DNA of 64,000 bases from Ignavibacteriales bacterium (lineage in GTDB: Bacteria > Bacteroidota > Ignavibacteria > UBA10030), in contig JAPLFR010000006.1 of assembly GCA_026390575.1 (NCBI GenBank), forward strand, positions 1 to 64,000. Reading direction: 5' to 3'. This document shows positions 56,190 through 64,000 of the stretch, piece after piece. Made by a program: the position numbers and the translations under genes. How positions within the stretch are numbered: the first letter of the stretch is position 1; each line of letters starts with the position of its first letter. A model generated the notes under the pieces. That model was given only the letters and a program-made list of their open reading frames with translations. It had not been told where the DNA came from and did not search any database.

Positions 56190-57639
56190 CGGCTCCCTTA
56201 TCAAGTGCTTCATCTCCAGTTATTGAACTACCAATTTCCACCGGAAGTCCAGCAGCTCGCAACGCTGTTATGGCTGCTTCTTGCACCATTTCATTCTCGT
56301 CATTAACAAATCGAGCGATGCAATCCAGAGCACGTCGTGTCGGCATTGTTCCAAGTTGATCTATTATATGAGCTCGAGACCACGGATCCATCTCAATGAG
56401 AGCGCTGCTCAAAAAAGTAACAGCACAATCACAATCGAGCCGAAAAAGCGTATCCGCAATGATTTCACGATCTTCCTCGCTGGCATCCTGCCATGCCTCT
56501 ATGGTCACAGCAAATATCCGTTTCAGTTCAATGTCGTTTATGGGGAAAACAGAATAATTTTTGTATGAGTGAATAAATTCGGTTGCAAGCTTCCCAAGCA
56601 ACATGATCATTTGAATCTTCCCTCTTGACACTCCTCGTTCGAGACATTCAACAGCAATTTGAAAGACCAACGGTCTGGCAGACATCTGGGCGATAATGAC
56701 AAAATCCATCTCTTCAGAAATACCAAGTGAGAGGAGAAGAGCTTGCGTTACATCCCGGTCTTTGAACTGGACCAGCCCCTTTGCTGCGCTGAGTTGAATA
56801 TGTTGATTATCAATGCATAGTGCATGCAACAAATCGTCTCGTACTTTATCCTCAAATTGAAAATCCAGGTTGTGCCGTTCTATGATTTGAACAACTTCAT
56901 GCAGCAACACATCCCGAAGGTGTTCCCTGATGTGCTCATAGTTTGCAAGAAGTATTTCGAGTGTTCCCTTGTCTCCCACAATTCCAATGGCATCGAGCAA
57001 TGCGAAAAGATATACTCCATCTGGATTACCAATAATGAGCGCATTCTTGAATTTATCCTCGAGAAAATCTCGGACAGAGGTGCCGCCGATTTTCCCGAGT
57101 GCTTCAATCGCCATAATACGGGCAAATGGATAGTGCTCATACGCGTCGCCGATTGGTTTGATCGTCGTATTGCTGCCAATATTGCCAAGTGCCTCGAGTA
57201 CCGCAACAATGACGTTGGGGTCCGTATCATCTAAAAGCGGCAAGAGATAATAAATTGGTTCTTTATCCTTTATTTCTCCGAGAATATCAACAGCTAATTT
57301 GCGAACATCTTTGTTATTAGATCTGAGATAAGGAACAAGCGCATGAATTGAGTTTTTTCCAAGTCTGACAAGCAACTTTGCAGCAAGATTTCGAGGGACA
57401 ATATCTTCATCCTCAATATGATATACGATAGCTCGCGCTGCAGCCGCCCCGCCAATACTCAGAAATGAACGCGAGACAGCATCTTCGACTCCTTTATTTT
57501 CATCTTGCAGAGCAATCGAGAGAACCGCTAAGACATTTTGGTCGCTGCTCTCAGCAAGATCTTCTGCTGCTCTGCGCCGGACATCAGGGTCGGGATCCGT
57601 CAGCAGAAGACAGACGAGATCTTTTGTTGTTTTATCCAT
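56176..57639 (-). CDS. HEAT-repeat protein in the chemotaxis cluster
   Basis: This is a 487-residue all-helical protein with repeated HEAT/PBS-lyase-type units of about 30 residues, such as DPDPDVRRRAAEDLAES, NKDVRKLAVDILGEIKDKEP and DPNVIVAVLEALGNIGS. HEAT repeats form superhelical scaffolds for protein binding. No enzymatic motif is visible. It overlaps cheR by 14 bases, so it is co-translated with the chemotaxis genes and may be a scaffold. The exact partner is unknown. Confidence 0.8.
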   Translation of the reverse strand: MDKTTKDLVCLLLTDPDPDVRRRAAEDLAESSDQNVLAVLSIALQDENKGVEDAVSRSFLSIGGAAAARAIVYHIEDEDIVPRNLAAKLLVRLGKNSIHALVPYLRSNNKDVRKLAVDILGEIKDKEPIYYLLPLLDDTDPNVIVAVLEALGNIGSNTTIKPIGDAYEHYPFARIMAIEALGKIGGTSVRDFLEDKFKNALIIGNPDGVYLFALLDAIGIVGDKGTLEILLANYEHIREHLRDVLLHEVVQIIERHNLDFQFEDKVRDDLLHALCIDNQHIQLSAAKGLVQFKDRDVTQALLLSLGISEEMDFVIIAQMSARPLVFQIAVECLERGVSRGKIQMIMLLGKLATEFIHSYKNYSVFPINDIELKRIFAVTIEAWQDASEEDREIIADTLFRLDCDCAVTFLSSALIEMDPWSRAHIIDQLGTMPTRRALDCIARFVNDENEMVQEAAITALRAAGLPVEIGSSITGDEALDKGADDCA

Positions 57640-57762
57640 AAGACTTGCTTCTTCGGTTGTGTTTCGGCTTCTAATTGTTTAATATCAATTTTTTGACACA
57701 TTGGTGAATTATTGAGCGAATGCACCTAATTCTATTCTAATAAAGTTTTATCTGAACATGCT

Positions 57763-58737
57763 TTAGTCTGACATACTTGGTAACGCTATTAGTTTCTTGA
57801 TTTCCGGGTCATTTATATTCTCGCGAGTTACGACATCGACGTCGATATCGATCTTTGAGGAAACTTTTTTCCCGCGTATATAATCGACAATCGTTTTTAC
57901 ACTATAGAAACCCATCCGTGCTGGATCCTGTGTGACAAGGGCACTGATTTCACCATTCTTCAATGCTTCAAGTGCTGGAGCCGGTGTATCAAAACCAACG
58001 AATTTTACTTTACCTGCAAGATTTAGATTTCGTAAAGCGAGAAGCATACCCATCGTAGATTGTTCATAGGAGCAGAAGACACCGTCGGCATCCCTCAGTT
58101 TCTCTGCTATCTTCATACATTTTATTTTTGTTTCTTCTGCAGTGCCGCTTACAAAAAGATCTTTCTCGATTAACCGAATACCTTTGGATTTTGCTATTAC
58201 AGTAAGGAAGCCTTCTTCACGACTCGTAATATTGGATTGACCAGCGACAACGCGCAGCATAACAACATTACCTCTGCCGCCAAGTAATTTGACTAATTGC
58301 TCACCGGCAATAAGTCCAGCTTTTTTATTGTCTATGCCGACCACACTAATGAAATCTTTTCCTGGCGTTCCCTTCAGGGCACTATCAAAAATTAAAACAG
58401 GTATTTTGTTCTTTGCAGCTTTTGCAATCGACTTTGCAAAGGCATCCTTATCCATTGGTGCGAGTGCTATCCCGGATACTCCTTCACTGATGCACTGCTC
58501 GACGAGAGAAATTTGTTGTACCAGATCATCATCCTTTAACGGGGCTTTCCAATCAACCTCGACACCCCCTAACCCAGCAGCTCCTAATTTTGCACCTCCA
58601 TGTACTGATTTCCAAAATGCAGCCGTACTGCTTTTCGGAATAACAGCAATCCTTAATTTTTCTTGTGGAAGCACGAATGTTCCCATTGCTGACACAAGAA
58701 ATAAGATGAAAACAAAAAGAACAATTCGTTTTTTCAT
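57763..58737 (-). CDS. Periplasmic sugar-binding protein (Peripla_BP_4/RbsB-like)
   Basis: A signal peptide (residues 1-25, ending LPQ) precedes a type I binding-protein fold: LRIAVIPKSSTAAFWKSVHGG, EGVSGIALAPMDKDAF, IPVLIFDSALKG and SALVTQDPARMGFYSVK. It is similar in style to the protein at 40290-41288, with which it shares the family. No ABC permease or ATPase is nearby. It lies between CheW and the HEAT-repeat gene. AAGAGA precedes the ATG. The ligand is unknown. Confidence 0.87.
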   Translation of the reverse strand: MKKRIVLFVFILFLVSAMGTFVLPQEKLRIAVIPKSSTAAFWKSVHGGAKLGAAGLGGVEVDWKAPLKDDDLVQQISLVEQCISEGVSGIALAPMDKDAFAKSIAKAAKNKIPVLIFDSALKGTPGKDFISVVGIDNKKAGLIAGEQLVKLLGGRGNVVMLRVVAGQSNITSREEGFLTVIAKSKGIRLIEKDLFVSGTAEETKIKCMKIAEKLRDADGVFCSYEQSTMGMLLALRNLNLAGKVKFVGFDTPAPALEALKNGEISALVTQDPARMGFYSVKTIVDYIRGKKVSSKIDIDVDVVTRENINDPEIKKLIALPSMSD

Positions 58738-58832
58738 GGATATCTCTTCTTAAATTTTTTAGTCAATTTGTTATAAAAGCGAGTTTTGCAAAACAGGAAT
58801 ACTGCTTACGCATAGTCTTTCATCTCGTCAAT

Positions 58833-59336
58833 TCAAATTGTCGATTCAAGTTGCTGCTTTTCTTTATCGAGAAGAATTCGTTCAAGATCTAAAAGAATCA
58901 ATAAACGATTTTCCAGCTTTGCAACCGCCGTGATGTACTCCGATCCAATACCTGCGACAATAGGTGGAGGAGGTTCGGTTATATTTTTGGGTATCCTCAG
59001 CACTTCGCTGACCGCATCAACAACAAAACCGACAACCATATCGTTTAACTCGACAACAATAATACGCGTATTCCTGTCACTTTCCTTTGGTGGAAATCCA
59101 AAGCGTTTCCGCAGGTCAATGATGGGGATAACTTTTCCACGCAAATTAATCACACCGCTGACAAATTCAGGTGAGTTGGGCACTCGTGTAATCTCCACCA
59201 TTCGATTGATTTCCTGAATACTTTGAATATCCAATCCGAATTCTTCTTGCCCAATATTAAAACTCACAAGCTGAAGTAGTTCTTCTGCCTGAACTTTCAT
59301 TTCCTTTTGAACCTTTACATTTATTTTGGTTGTCAT
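58833..59336 (-). CDS. cheW: Chemotaxis coupling protein CheW
   Basis: The ATG at 59336 has AAAGGAG seven bases upstream, so the frame to 59405 is rejected. The protein has about 167 residues. QLVSFNIGQEEFGLDIQSIQ, VSGVINLRGKVIPIIDLRKR and GFVVDAVSEVLRIP are the CheW core. It couples receptors to CheA. It is the first gene of the cluster in the direction of transcription. Confidence 0.95.
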   Translation of the reverse strand: MTTKINVKVQKEMKVQAEELLQLVSFNIGQEEFGLDIQSIQEINRMVEITRVPNSPEFVSGVINLRGKVIPIIDLRKRFGFPPKESDRNTRIIVVELNDMVVGFVVDAVSEVLRIPKNITEPPPPIVAGIGSEYITAVAKLENRLLILLDLERILLDKEKQQLESTI

Positions 59337-60225
59337 CAGAATACTCCTTTCGATGATACAATATTTCTCGGTCCTACGCGCCGCAAATGTGTGGAATCGA
59401 TCCACAACTCATTGACAAAGCGATCTTCATTTTCTTCTAAAAAATAATTTCAATAGAACTATTTTAGCGTTTGTATGCACGCTCTTTCTTCTTTGTTACT
59501 ATTGTGTTCTCATACAACGGTTTCTATAGAAATTCATGCGGAGTCAATTTGCATAATAGTGACAAGGAACGATATCAGTACAACTCTGATTCTTCTATAA
59601 GAATTAACCTACTGCTTGAGGTCTTTAATGAAATCAGGTCTATTGCGCCGATTACTCTTAAAATTGCATCATTTCGTTGGTTTCAATTACCAAAGAACAA
59701 GTTGAAAAGCGATGTAACTGCGCGTGGAGGACAATGAGAGAGAAATGAATAGAAAAATTCCTAATAATTGATGTCACGCAGAATGCAACAAAATATTGCC
59801 TCGAACTTTGCCAAGGGCATCCCTTTCGGGACAGGTCGTCGTATTAATATTTAAAAAAATCTGGGCTTTTCCCAAAGGGATGGCTTTTCGCCAAGCCTAA
59901 AACGATTTAAATTGTGGCTAAAGCCGATGCTGTTTCCTTTTACTCATCCACGACGTAAACCTGCCGGCAGGCTCGCTTAAGCACGAAGTGCGCCCGCCTG
60001 CCAGAGAACTTGTTCGGCGGGCAGGTCGGCGAGCAGGCAGGCGTCGTGGCTATCAATCAACTGACTTTGCGTAACATCAGTTAATAAGAAATATCCTCTT
60101 GGGTTGATCAAAACTGAAGAAGTATTGATACGCCTTCAAGAACACTTCGCTCAATGATATCTGAGCAAAAGAATATCAAGAAATGTCGAACAGATTTTCT
60201 ATGTACGCTAATTTCAAAAAGGTAG
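59337..60225. other. Long intergenic region with a complex palindrome
   Basis: About 890 bases without a convincing gene. Plus-strand frames are short and lack coding features. Bases near 59900-59955 (GTGGCTAAAGCCGATG ... CCACGACG) lead into the palindrome at 59948-60049. The remainder is AT-rich. Confidence 0.6.
59948..60049. repeat. 102-nt REP/BIME-like nested palindrome
   Basis: CCACGACG (59948-59955) pairs with CGTCGTGG (60042-60049). Inside are CCTGCCGGCAGG (self-complementary), GCCCGCC/GGCGGGC and GCCTGCC/GGCAGGC. It could fold into a long cruciform or RNA hairpin, as seen for REP-type intergenic elements. Copies elsewhere in the genome cannot be checked here. Confidence 0.65.
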
Positions 60226-60858
60226 TTATGTCAGCAAACTATTTTGAATAGCGTAGGTTACAATTTGCGCGTTATTCTCCAATTTCATTTTTTGTAAAAT
60301 ATGTGTACGGTGCGTGCTTACCGTTTTCACACTTACGGAAAGTTCGACTCCAATCGCTTTGAGTGACATGCCCCGCGCGATCATCAACATCACTTGATAT
60401 TCGCGATCAGAAAGATGTTCGTGCGGAAGCCTCGGTGAGCCCCGACTGACATTTTGTGCAATTGATTCAGCAAGCAATTGTGATATGTAAACTTTTCCAG
60501 AAGCCACACGACGGATTGCTTGAATAAGTTGTTCAAGCGCAGTGTCTTTAGAAAGATATCCGGATGCACCAAGATTTAACGCACGAATCCCAAACACTTC
60601 TTCGGGGTTCATGCTCAACACAAGAATAGCTAAATCAGGTCTTTCTGTTTTTATTCTTTTAATCGCTTCGAGACCATCAAGCTTCGGCATCGAGAGATCG
60701 AGTACGAGAACATCAAACTCAGCGTGTCGAATCTTCTCCATAACTTCGAGACCATCGCTTGCCTCGTCTTCAACTTTAATATCTGGCACATCCTTCAGAA
60801 TCGTCTTGAGTCCTCTTCGGACTACCGGATGATCATCAGCAATAAGAACACGAATCAT
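60226..60858 (-). CDS. NarL/FixJ-family response regulator
   Basis: This is a 210-residue regulator. The receiver (1-120) has D8/D9, phospho-acceptor Asp54 in VLVLDLSMPKLDG, and Lys104 in YLSKDTAL. The LuxR-type HTH (about 145-205) has HLSDREYQVMLMIARGMSLK and VSVKTVSTHRTHILQKM. GAAGGGAG lies before the ATG. It overlaps the kinase end by four bases (ATGA) and is certainly co-translated with it. Confidence 0.94.
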   Translation of the reverse strand: MIRVLIADDHPVVRRGLKTILKDVPDIKVEDEASDGLEVMEKIRHAEFDVLVLDLSMPKLDGLEAIKRIKTERPDLAILVLSMNPEEVFGIRALNLGASGYLSKDTALEQLIQAIRRVASGKVYISQLLAESIAQNVSRGSPRLPHEHLSDREYQVMLMIARGMSLKAIGVELSVSVKTVSTHRTHILQKMKLENNAQIVTYAIQNSLLT

Positions 60859-63800
60859 GATTTACTGTCTCCCTTCTTTTTTTTAAGCGGAACTTCCACC
60901 GACAGTATTGTACCGCTTCCTGTTTTGCCTTCGATGGTAAACGTTCCTCCAACCATCCGAAGCCGTTCGCGAATGCCAACAAGGCCCAATGATTTCGTCC
61001 CTTTCAATTCTTTCTTTGTAATACCACGTCCGTTATCTCTTATGATAAGGAAAATAGAATCCAGACGCTGGGATAATCTTATAAACACATGTGTTGCATC
61101 TGCATGGCGTAGAACATTGGTCAGGGCTTCGCGAAAAACTCGATACAGAACTGTACTCACCTGACCTTTTATTTCCACTTCTGCAGGTTCAACTGTTACA
61201 ATACTTTTAAGGCCCGTCTTCTTTTCCACCTGGTCAATGTCCCATTGTATGGCACCAATCAAACCAAGTGCTTCAAGTTGCGGTGGCCGTATCTCTTTCG
61301 AGATTCGTTTCACTGATGCTAACGCTTCATTTACCGATTCCATCATCGCGTCAATTCTCGCAATAATGTTAGCATCGTTGTGGCTTCCCTCTAATTTAAG
61401 CCAACTTAAATCAAACTTCAAGATGGTTAACAATTGACCGAGTTCATCATGCAGTTCACGCGAGATTCGTTTTCGTTCTTCTTCAAGAACATACTCAAGG
61501 TGTTCTGTAAAGTGCTGCAGCTGCTTTCTGGAGACTTCAAGTTGTTGTTCGGCTTTCCGGCGCTGCGTGATATCGCGACTTACCATGACCATCCGCTGCT
61601 CACCTGAGGATGTATAATAGACTCGTCCTGAGGACTCAAACCAATGCCAGCCACCTGATCGATCGCGGTATCGATATGTCGCACTTCCGCCTAATTTGCT
61701 GAGGAACTCTCCAATTGCAGATTTATCTTTTCCATACACTCTCGATAGGATATCAGTACCAACCAGGTCCAGCGGTTCAAAGTCGAGAATCGATTTAACA
61801 TTCGGACTGACATACAGGTATTTATCTTCAGCATTGATTTCTGTTACAATATCCGTCGAATTCTCAACAAGCAAACGGAAGCGTTCTTCGCTTTCGCGCA
61901 GTGATTCTTCTGCATGTTTACGTTCAGTAATATCAAAGACAAATCCTTCATAATAGAGAATTTCGGATGATTTATCGCGAACATCGTGGACAGTCATTAA
62001 GACCCAGATAAGCGAACCGTTTTTTCTCTTCCATCGAGTTTCAGAATTCAATGAAATATTTTCTCCGCTCGTGTCATGTCGGGCAATTAACCGTTCTCTA
62101 TCTTTTTCATCATAATAGACTTTTTTTCCCATATCACATCCAATTAACTCGCTCATATTTTCATACCCAAGCATTTCAACGATGCCCTTATTAGCGGTAA
62201 GCAATTTTCCTGAATGTGTGGTTTGAAATATTCCGATGGGAGCCCAAGTGACGATATCCCGATATTTCTTCTCGCTCACTTGAAGCGCCATCTCTGCCCA
62301 TCTGCGCTCGGTGATATCTGTTGCAGCTCCTACGATAGAAATTGTCTTTCCATCCTTAACTACAGGTGCTTCCTGAATTTCCACCCAGACGCGGCGCCCT
62401 TTCCTGCTCATCAGTTCGAGTTCATAAGCTTCCTGCCGTGCGCAATTCTGAATTGCTTTCTCTGCAAGCTCACAACCAAGTTTATTGATCGGATTGTCCG
62501 TCATGAAATCTGTAAAACGGACCAAAGCTTCATCTGGTTCACAATCAAAAATATCTTTGGCTTGAGGACTGAGGTATGTGAACACTTGGTCGGTATTACG
62601 TGAATAGAAAAGGTTCGTACTATGTTCGACGATGTTACGGAGTTTTTCCTCGCTTTCTCGCAATGCTTCTTCAGCTTGCTTACGCTGTGTAACATCGCGA
62701 TCAATGCCAATCGTGCATATTTTACCCTGCATTTCAATCTGCACACCTGTATATTCAATAATATTATACTTTCCATCAGGTCTAATCCATGAGCCTGATC
62801 CATGAAATGGGACACCCAAGCCGATTAATTGTATATCTTTATGTTCATACTCATGACTTACGTTTTTCATCAGTGAATATATTGTCCCCATGCGTAATAA
62901 CTCTTCACGGCTTCGCCCAGTTATCTCTGCAAACCGATTATTGCATTCAATAAGTTTTCGTTTCGATTCGTCAGGATTTTCTTCTATAATATTAATTCCA
63001 TCGGATGCATTCTCAAATATCATGCGAAATTTTTCCATCGATTCTCGAAGTGCTATTTCTGCGCGCTTACGCTCTGTGATATTCGCAATAGCTCCCAGCA
63101 CACGATATGTTTTCCCCGACTCATTACTTAAATATACTCCATGATCTTCAATGTAGATATATTCTCCATCGGCTCGGCGGTACCGATACTCGATACGATA
63201 GTGACTTACTGTTTTCTTAGCTTCATCTAGATAAGACACAACGTAATCAAGGTCTTCTGGATGGATATTGCTTTGCCAATCGATAATTGTTGTAGTTTGA
63301 AATTCACCAGAGGTTAATCCTGTCACTTCTTGAATAGCCCCCGCCCATATGGTAATATCTGTTTCCAAACGACAGTCATAGACTAATCGACCTGTTTGTT
63401 CCGCGATGATCCTAAATCGTTCTTCGCTTTCATAGAGCGCCTCTTCCGTCCGCTTGCGCTCGGTGATGTCTGTAGCAACACCCACGAGTGCAATAGGTTG
63501 ATTTTTATCATCATAAACGACCGATGAAGATAGAGATATCGAAAACAATGTGCCATCTTTTTTCCTGTTAAGCAGTTCTCCCTGCCAGCCGCCTTTAATT
63601 GTTTCAGAAAGTACCATCTGTTCATGGGTCACTGGATCACAAGAGACAATGCCGATGGACTTCCCAATAAGTTCTTGTTCAGTATAACCGTATGTTCTTA
63701 AAAAAGCTTCGTTGACGAAAATTATATTATTTTTAAGATCAGTAATACTGATTGATTCACCGATACTTTTCACTGTATGACTGAGTAAGGTGAGCGCTTC

Positions 63801-64000
63801 CATCGTACGTTTTTGTTCTGTAATTTCTCTACCTATACCCACAAGCCCAATAATTCGATCTTGTTCATCTCTCATCGGTAGCTTAAAAGTGAGCAACCAA
63901 TTCTTCTTGCCGTCTTTGTTAAAGAAAAATTCCTCTTTATTAAGCACAGATTTTCCGGATTGGATAACAGAGAGGTCGTCAGCGTAAAAACCCGCTGCAA
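60855..64000 (-). CDS. NarX-type histidine kinase with many PAS domains (partial, N-terminus off the right edge)
   Basis: The reading frame remains open to the right edge: codons for AGFYADDLSVIQSGKSVLNK continue into the PAS at the far right, so the GTG at 63947 is an internal codon, not the start. Six complete PAS/PAC modules and one partial are visible. A HisKA_3 dimerisation domain with RKRISRELHDELGQLLTILK and a HATPase with RVFREALTNVLRHADATHV and GLVGIRERLRMVGG follow. This fits NarX/DegS-type kinases paired with NarL-type regulators. No membrane segment is visible in the part seen. It overlaps its regulator by four bases. Confidence 0.92.
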   Translation of the reverse strand, partial: AAGFYADDLSVIQSGKSVLNKEEFFFNKDGKKNWLLTFKLPMRDEQDRIIGLVGIGREITEQKRTMEALTLLSHTVKSIGESISITDLKNNIIFVNEAFLRTYGYTEQELIGKSIGIVSCDPVTHEQMVLSETIKGGWQGELLNRKKDGTLFSISLSSSVVYDDKNQPIALVGVATDITERKRTEEALYESEERFRIIAEQTGRLVYDCRLETDITIWAGAIQEVTGLTSGEFQTTTIIDWQSNIHPEDLDYVVSYLDEAKKTVSHYRIEYRYRRADGEYIYIEDHGVYLSNESGKTYRVLGAIANITERKRAEIALRESMEKFRMIFENASDGINIIEENPDESKRKLIECNNRFAEITGRSREELLRMGTIYSLMKNVSHEYEHKDIQLIGLGVPFHGSGSWIRPDGKYNIIEYTGVQIEMQGKICTIGIDRDVTQRKQAEEALRESEEKLRNIVEHSTNLFYSRNTDQVFTYLSPQAKDIFDCEPDEALVRFTDFMTDNPINKLGCELAEKAIQNCARQEAYELELMSRKGRRVWVEIQEAPVVKDGKTISIVGAATDITERRWAEMALQVSEKKYRDIVTWAPIGIFQTTHSGKLLTANKGIVEMLGYENMSELIGCDMGKKVYYDEKDRERLIARHDTSGENISLNSETRWKRKNGSLIWVLMTVHDVRDKSSEILYYEGFVFDITERKHAEESLRESEERFRLLVENSTDIVTEINAEDKYLYVSPNVKSILDFEPLDLVGTDILSRVYGKDKSAIGEFLSKLGGSATYRYRDRSGGWHWFESSGRVYYTSSGEQRMVMVSRDITQRRKAEQQLEVSRKQLQHFTEHLEYVLEEERKRISRELHDELGQLLTILKFDLSWLKLEGSHNDANIIARIDAMMESVNEALASVKRISKEIRPPQLEALGLIGAIQWDIDQVEKKTGLKSIVTVEPAEVEIKGQVSTVLYRVFREALTNVLRHADATHVFIRLSQRLDSIFLIIRDNGRGITKKELKGTKSLGLVGIRERLRMVGGTFTIEGKTGSGTILSVEVPLKKKKGDSKS

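Noticed and set aside
63383-63625. 80-residue minus-strand frame inside the NarX-type kinase
   Set aside because: Out-of-frame shadow of a PAS domain.
1-64000. tRNA or rRNA genes
   Set aside because: No cloverleaf-type stretch ending in CCA or rRNA-like conserved block was noticed by eye; a tRNAscan-SE and Infernal run would be decisive.

Overview
The window looks like chromosome from a free-living member of the Bacteroidota/Chlorobiota/Ignavibacteriota group, probably an uncultured Ignavibacteria-like bacterium. This is inferred from two secreted proteins with type IX secretion sorting tails (YQNYPNPFNP and RQNFPNPFNP), many small outer-membrane barrels, AAAGGA-type ribosome binding sites, and very large multi-PAS kinases. 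No rRNA or tRNA gene was recognised. Almost every gene is on the minus strand. The main exceptions are the two deaminases (16.2-17.1 kb), an IS relic (30-31 kb) and the block at 33.2-39.9 kb.

Layout. (1) 1-2.3 kb: the N-terminal part of a lipoprotein built of near-identical 107-residue SbsA-type Ig-like repeats, running off the left edge. (2) 2.3-12.2 kb: an envelope/stress block with a CsbD-like protein, an AsmA/DUF748-like protein, an AI-2E-family transporter, a LysE-family exporter, several outer-membrane barrels, an OmpA-like protein, a 53-residue lmo0937-type membrane protein and a tandem jelly-roll protein. The CsbD and lmo0937 genes share a conserved upstream motif. (3) 12.3-14.6 kb: a PhoB-type regulator with its kinase. 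(4) 14.9-19.6 kb: a metallophosphoesterase, two zinc deaminases and a T9SS cargo protein. (5) 19.8-29.3 kb: three large PAS signalling proteins, two of which end in a Cys-rich segment in place of a kinase.

(6) 29.3-33.2 kb: a decayed tract with an IS relic, a prepilin-like gene, a HigA-type antitoxin remnant and an orphan leader/attenuator-like element. (7) 33.2-37.2 kb: a three-cassette integron-type array with no integrase in the window. Each cassette starts with GTTRNNN-type sequence that is the inverted complement of the motif after its own ORF, and all three ORFs are followed by CAGGCGCT. The cargo is an AIPR-family anti-phage protein, a small barrel protein and a SAM methyltransferase. 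A T9SS beta-helix protein follows, then a lone CRISPR-like repeat.

(8) 40.3-59.3 kb: a chemotaxis supercluster read leftward: CheW, a sugar-binding protein, a HEAT protein, CheR, two CheY, two CheZ-like proteins, CheA, CheB, two histidine kinases, a HerA-type ATPase, a TPR-TerB-REC protein, an MCP and a second sugar-binding protein. No ABC permease or ATPase accompanies the binding proteins, so they may present ligands to the chemoreceptor. (9) 60.2-64 kb: a NarL-type regulator coupled to a NarX-type multi-PAS kinase that runs off the right edge.

The features most worth following up are the cassette array, the Cys-rich PAS output segment and the wiring of the chemotaxis cluster.
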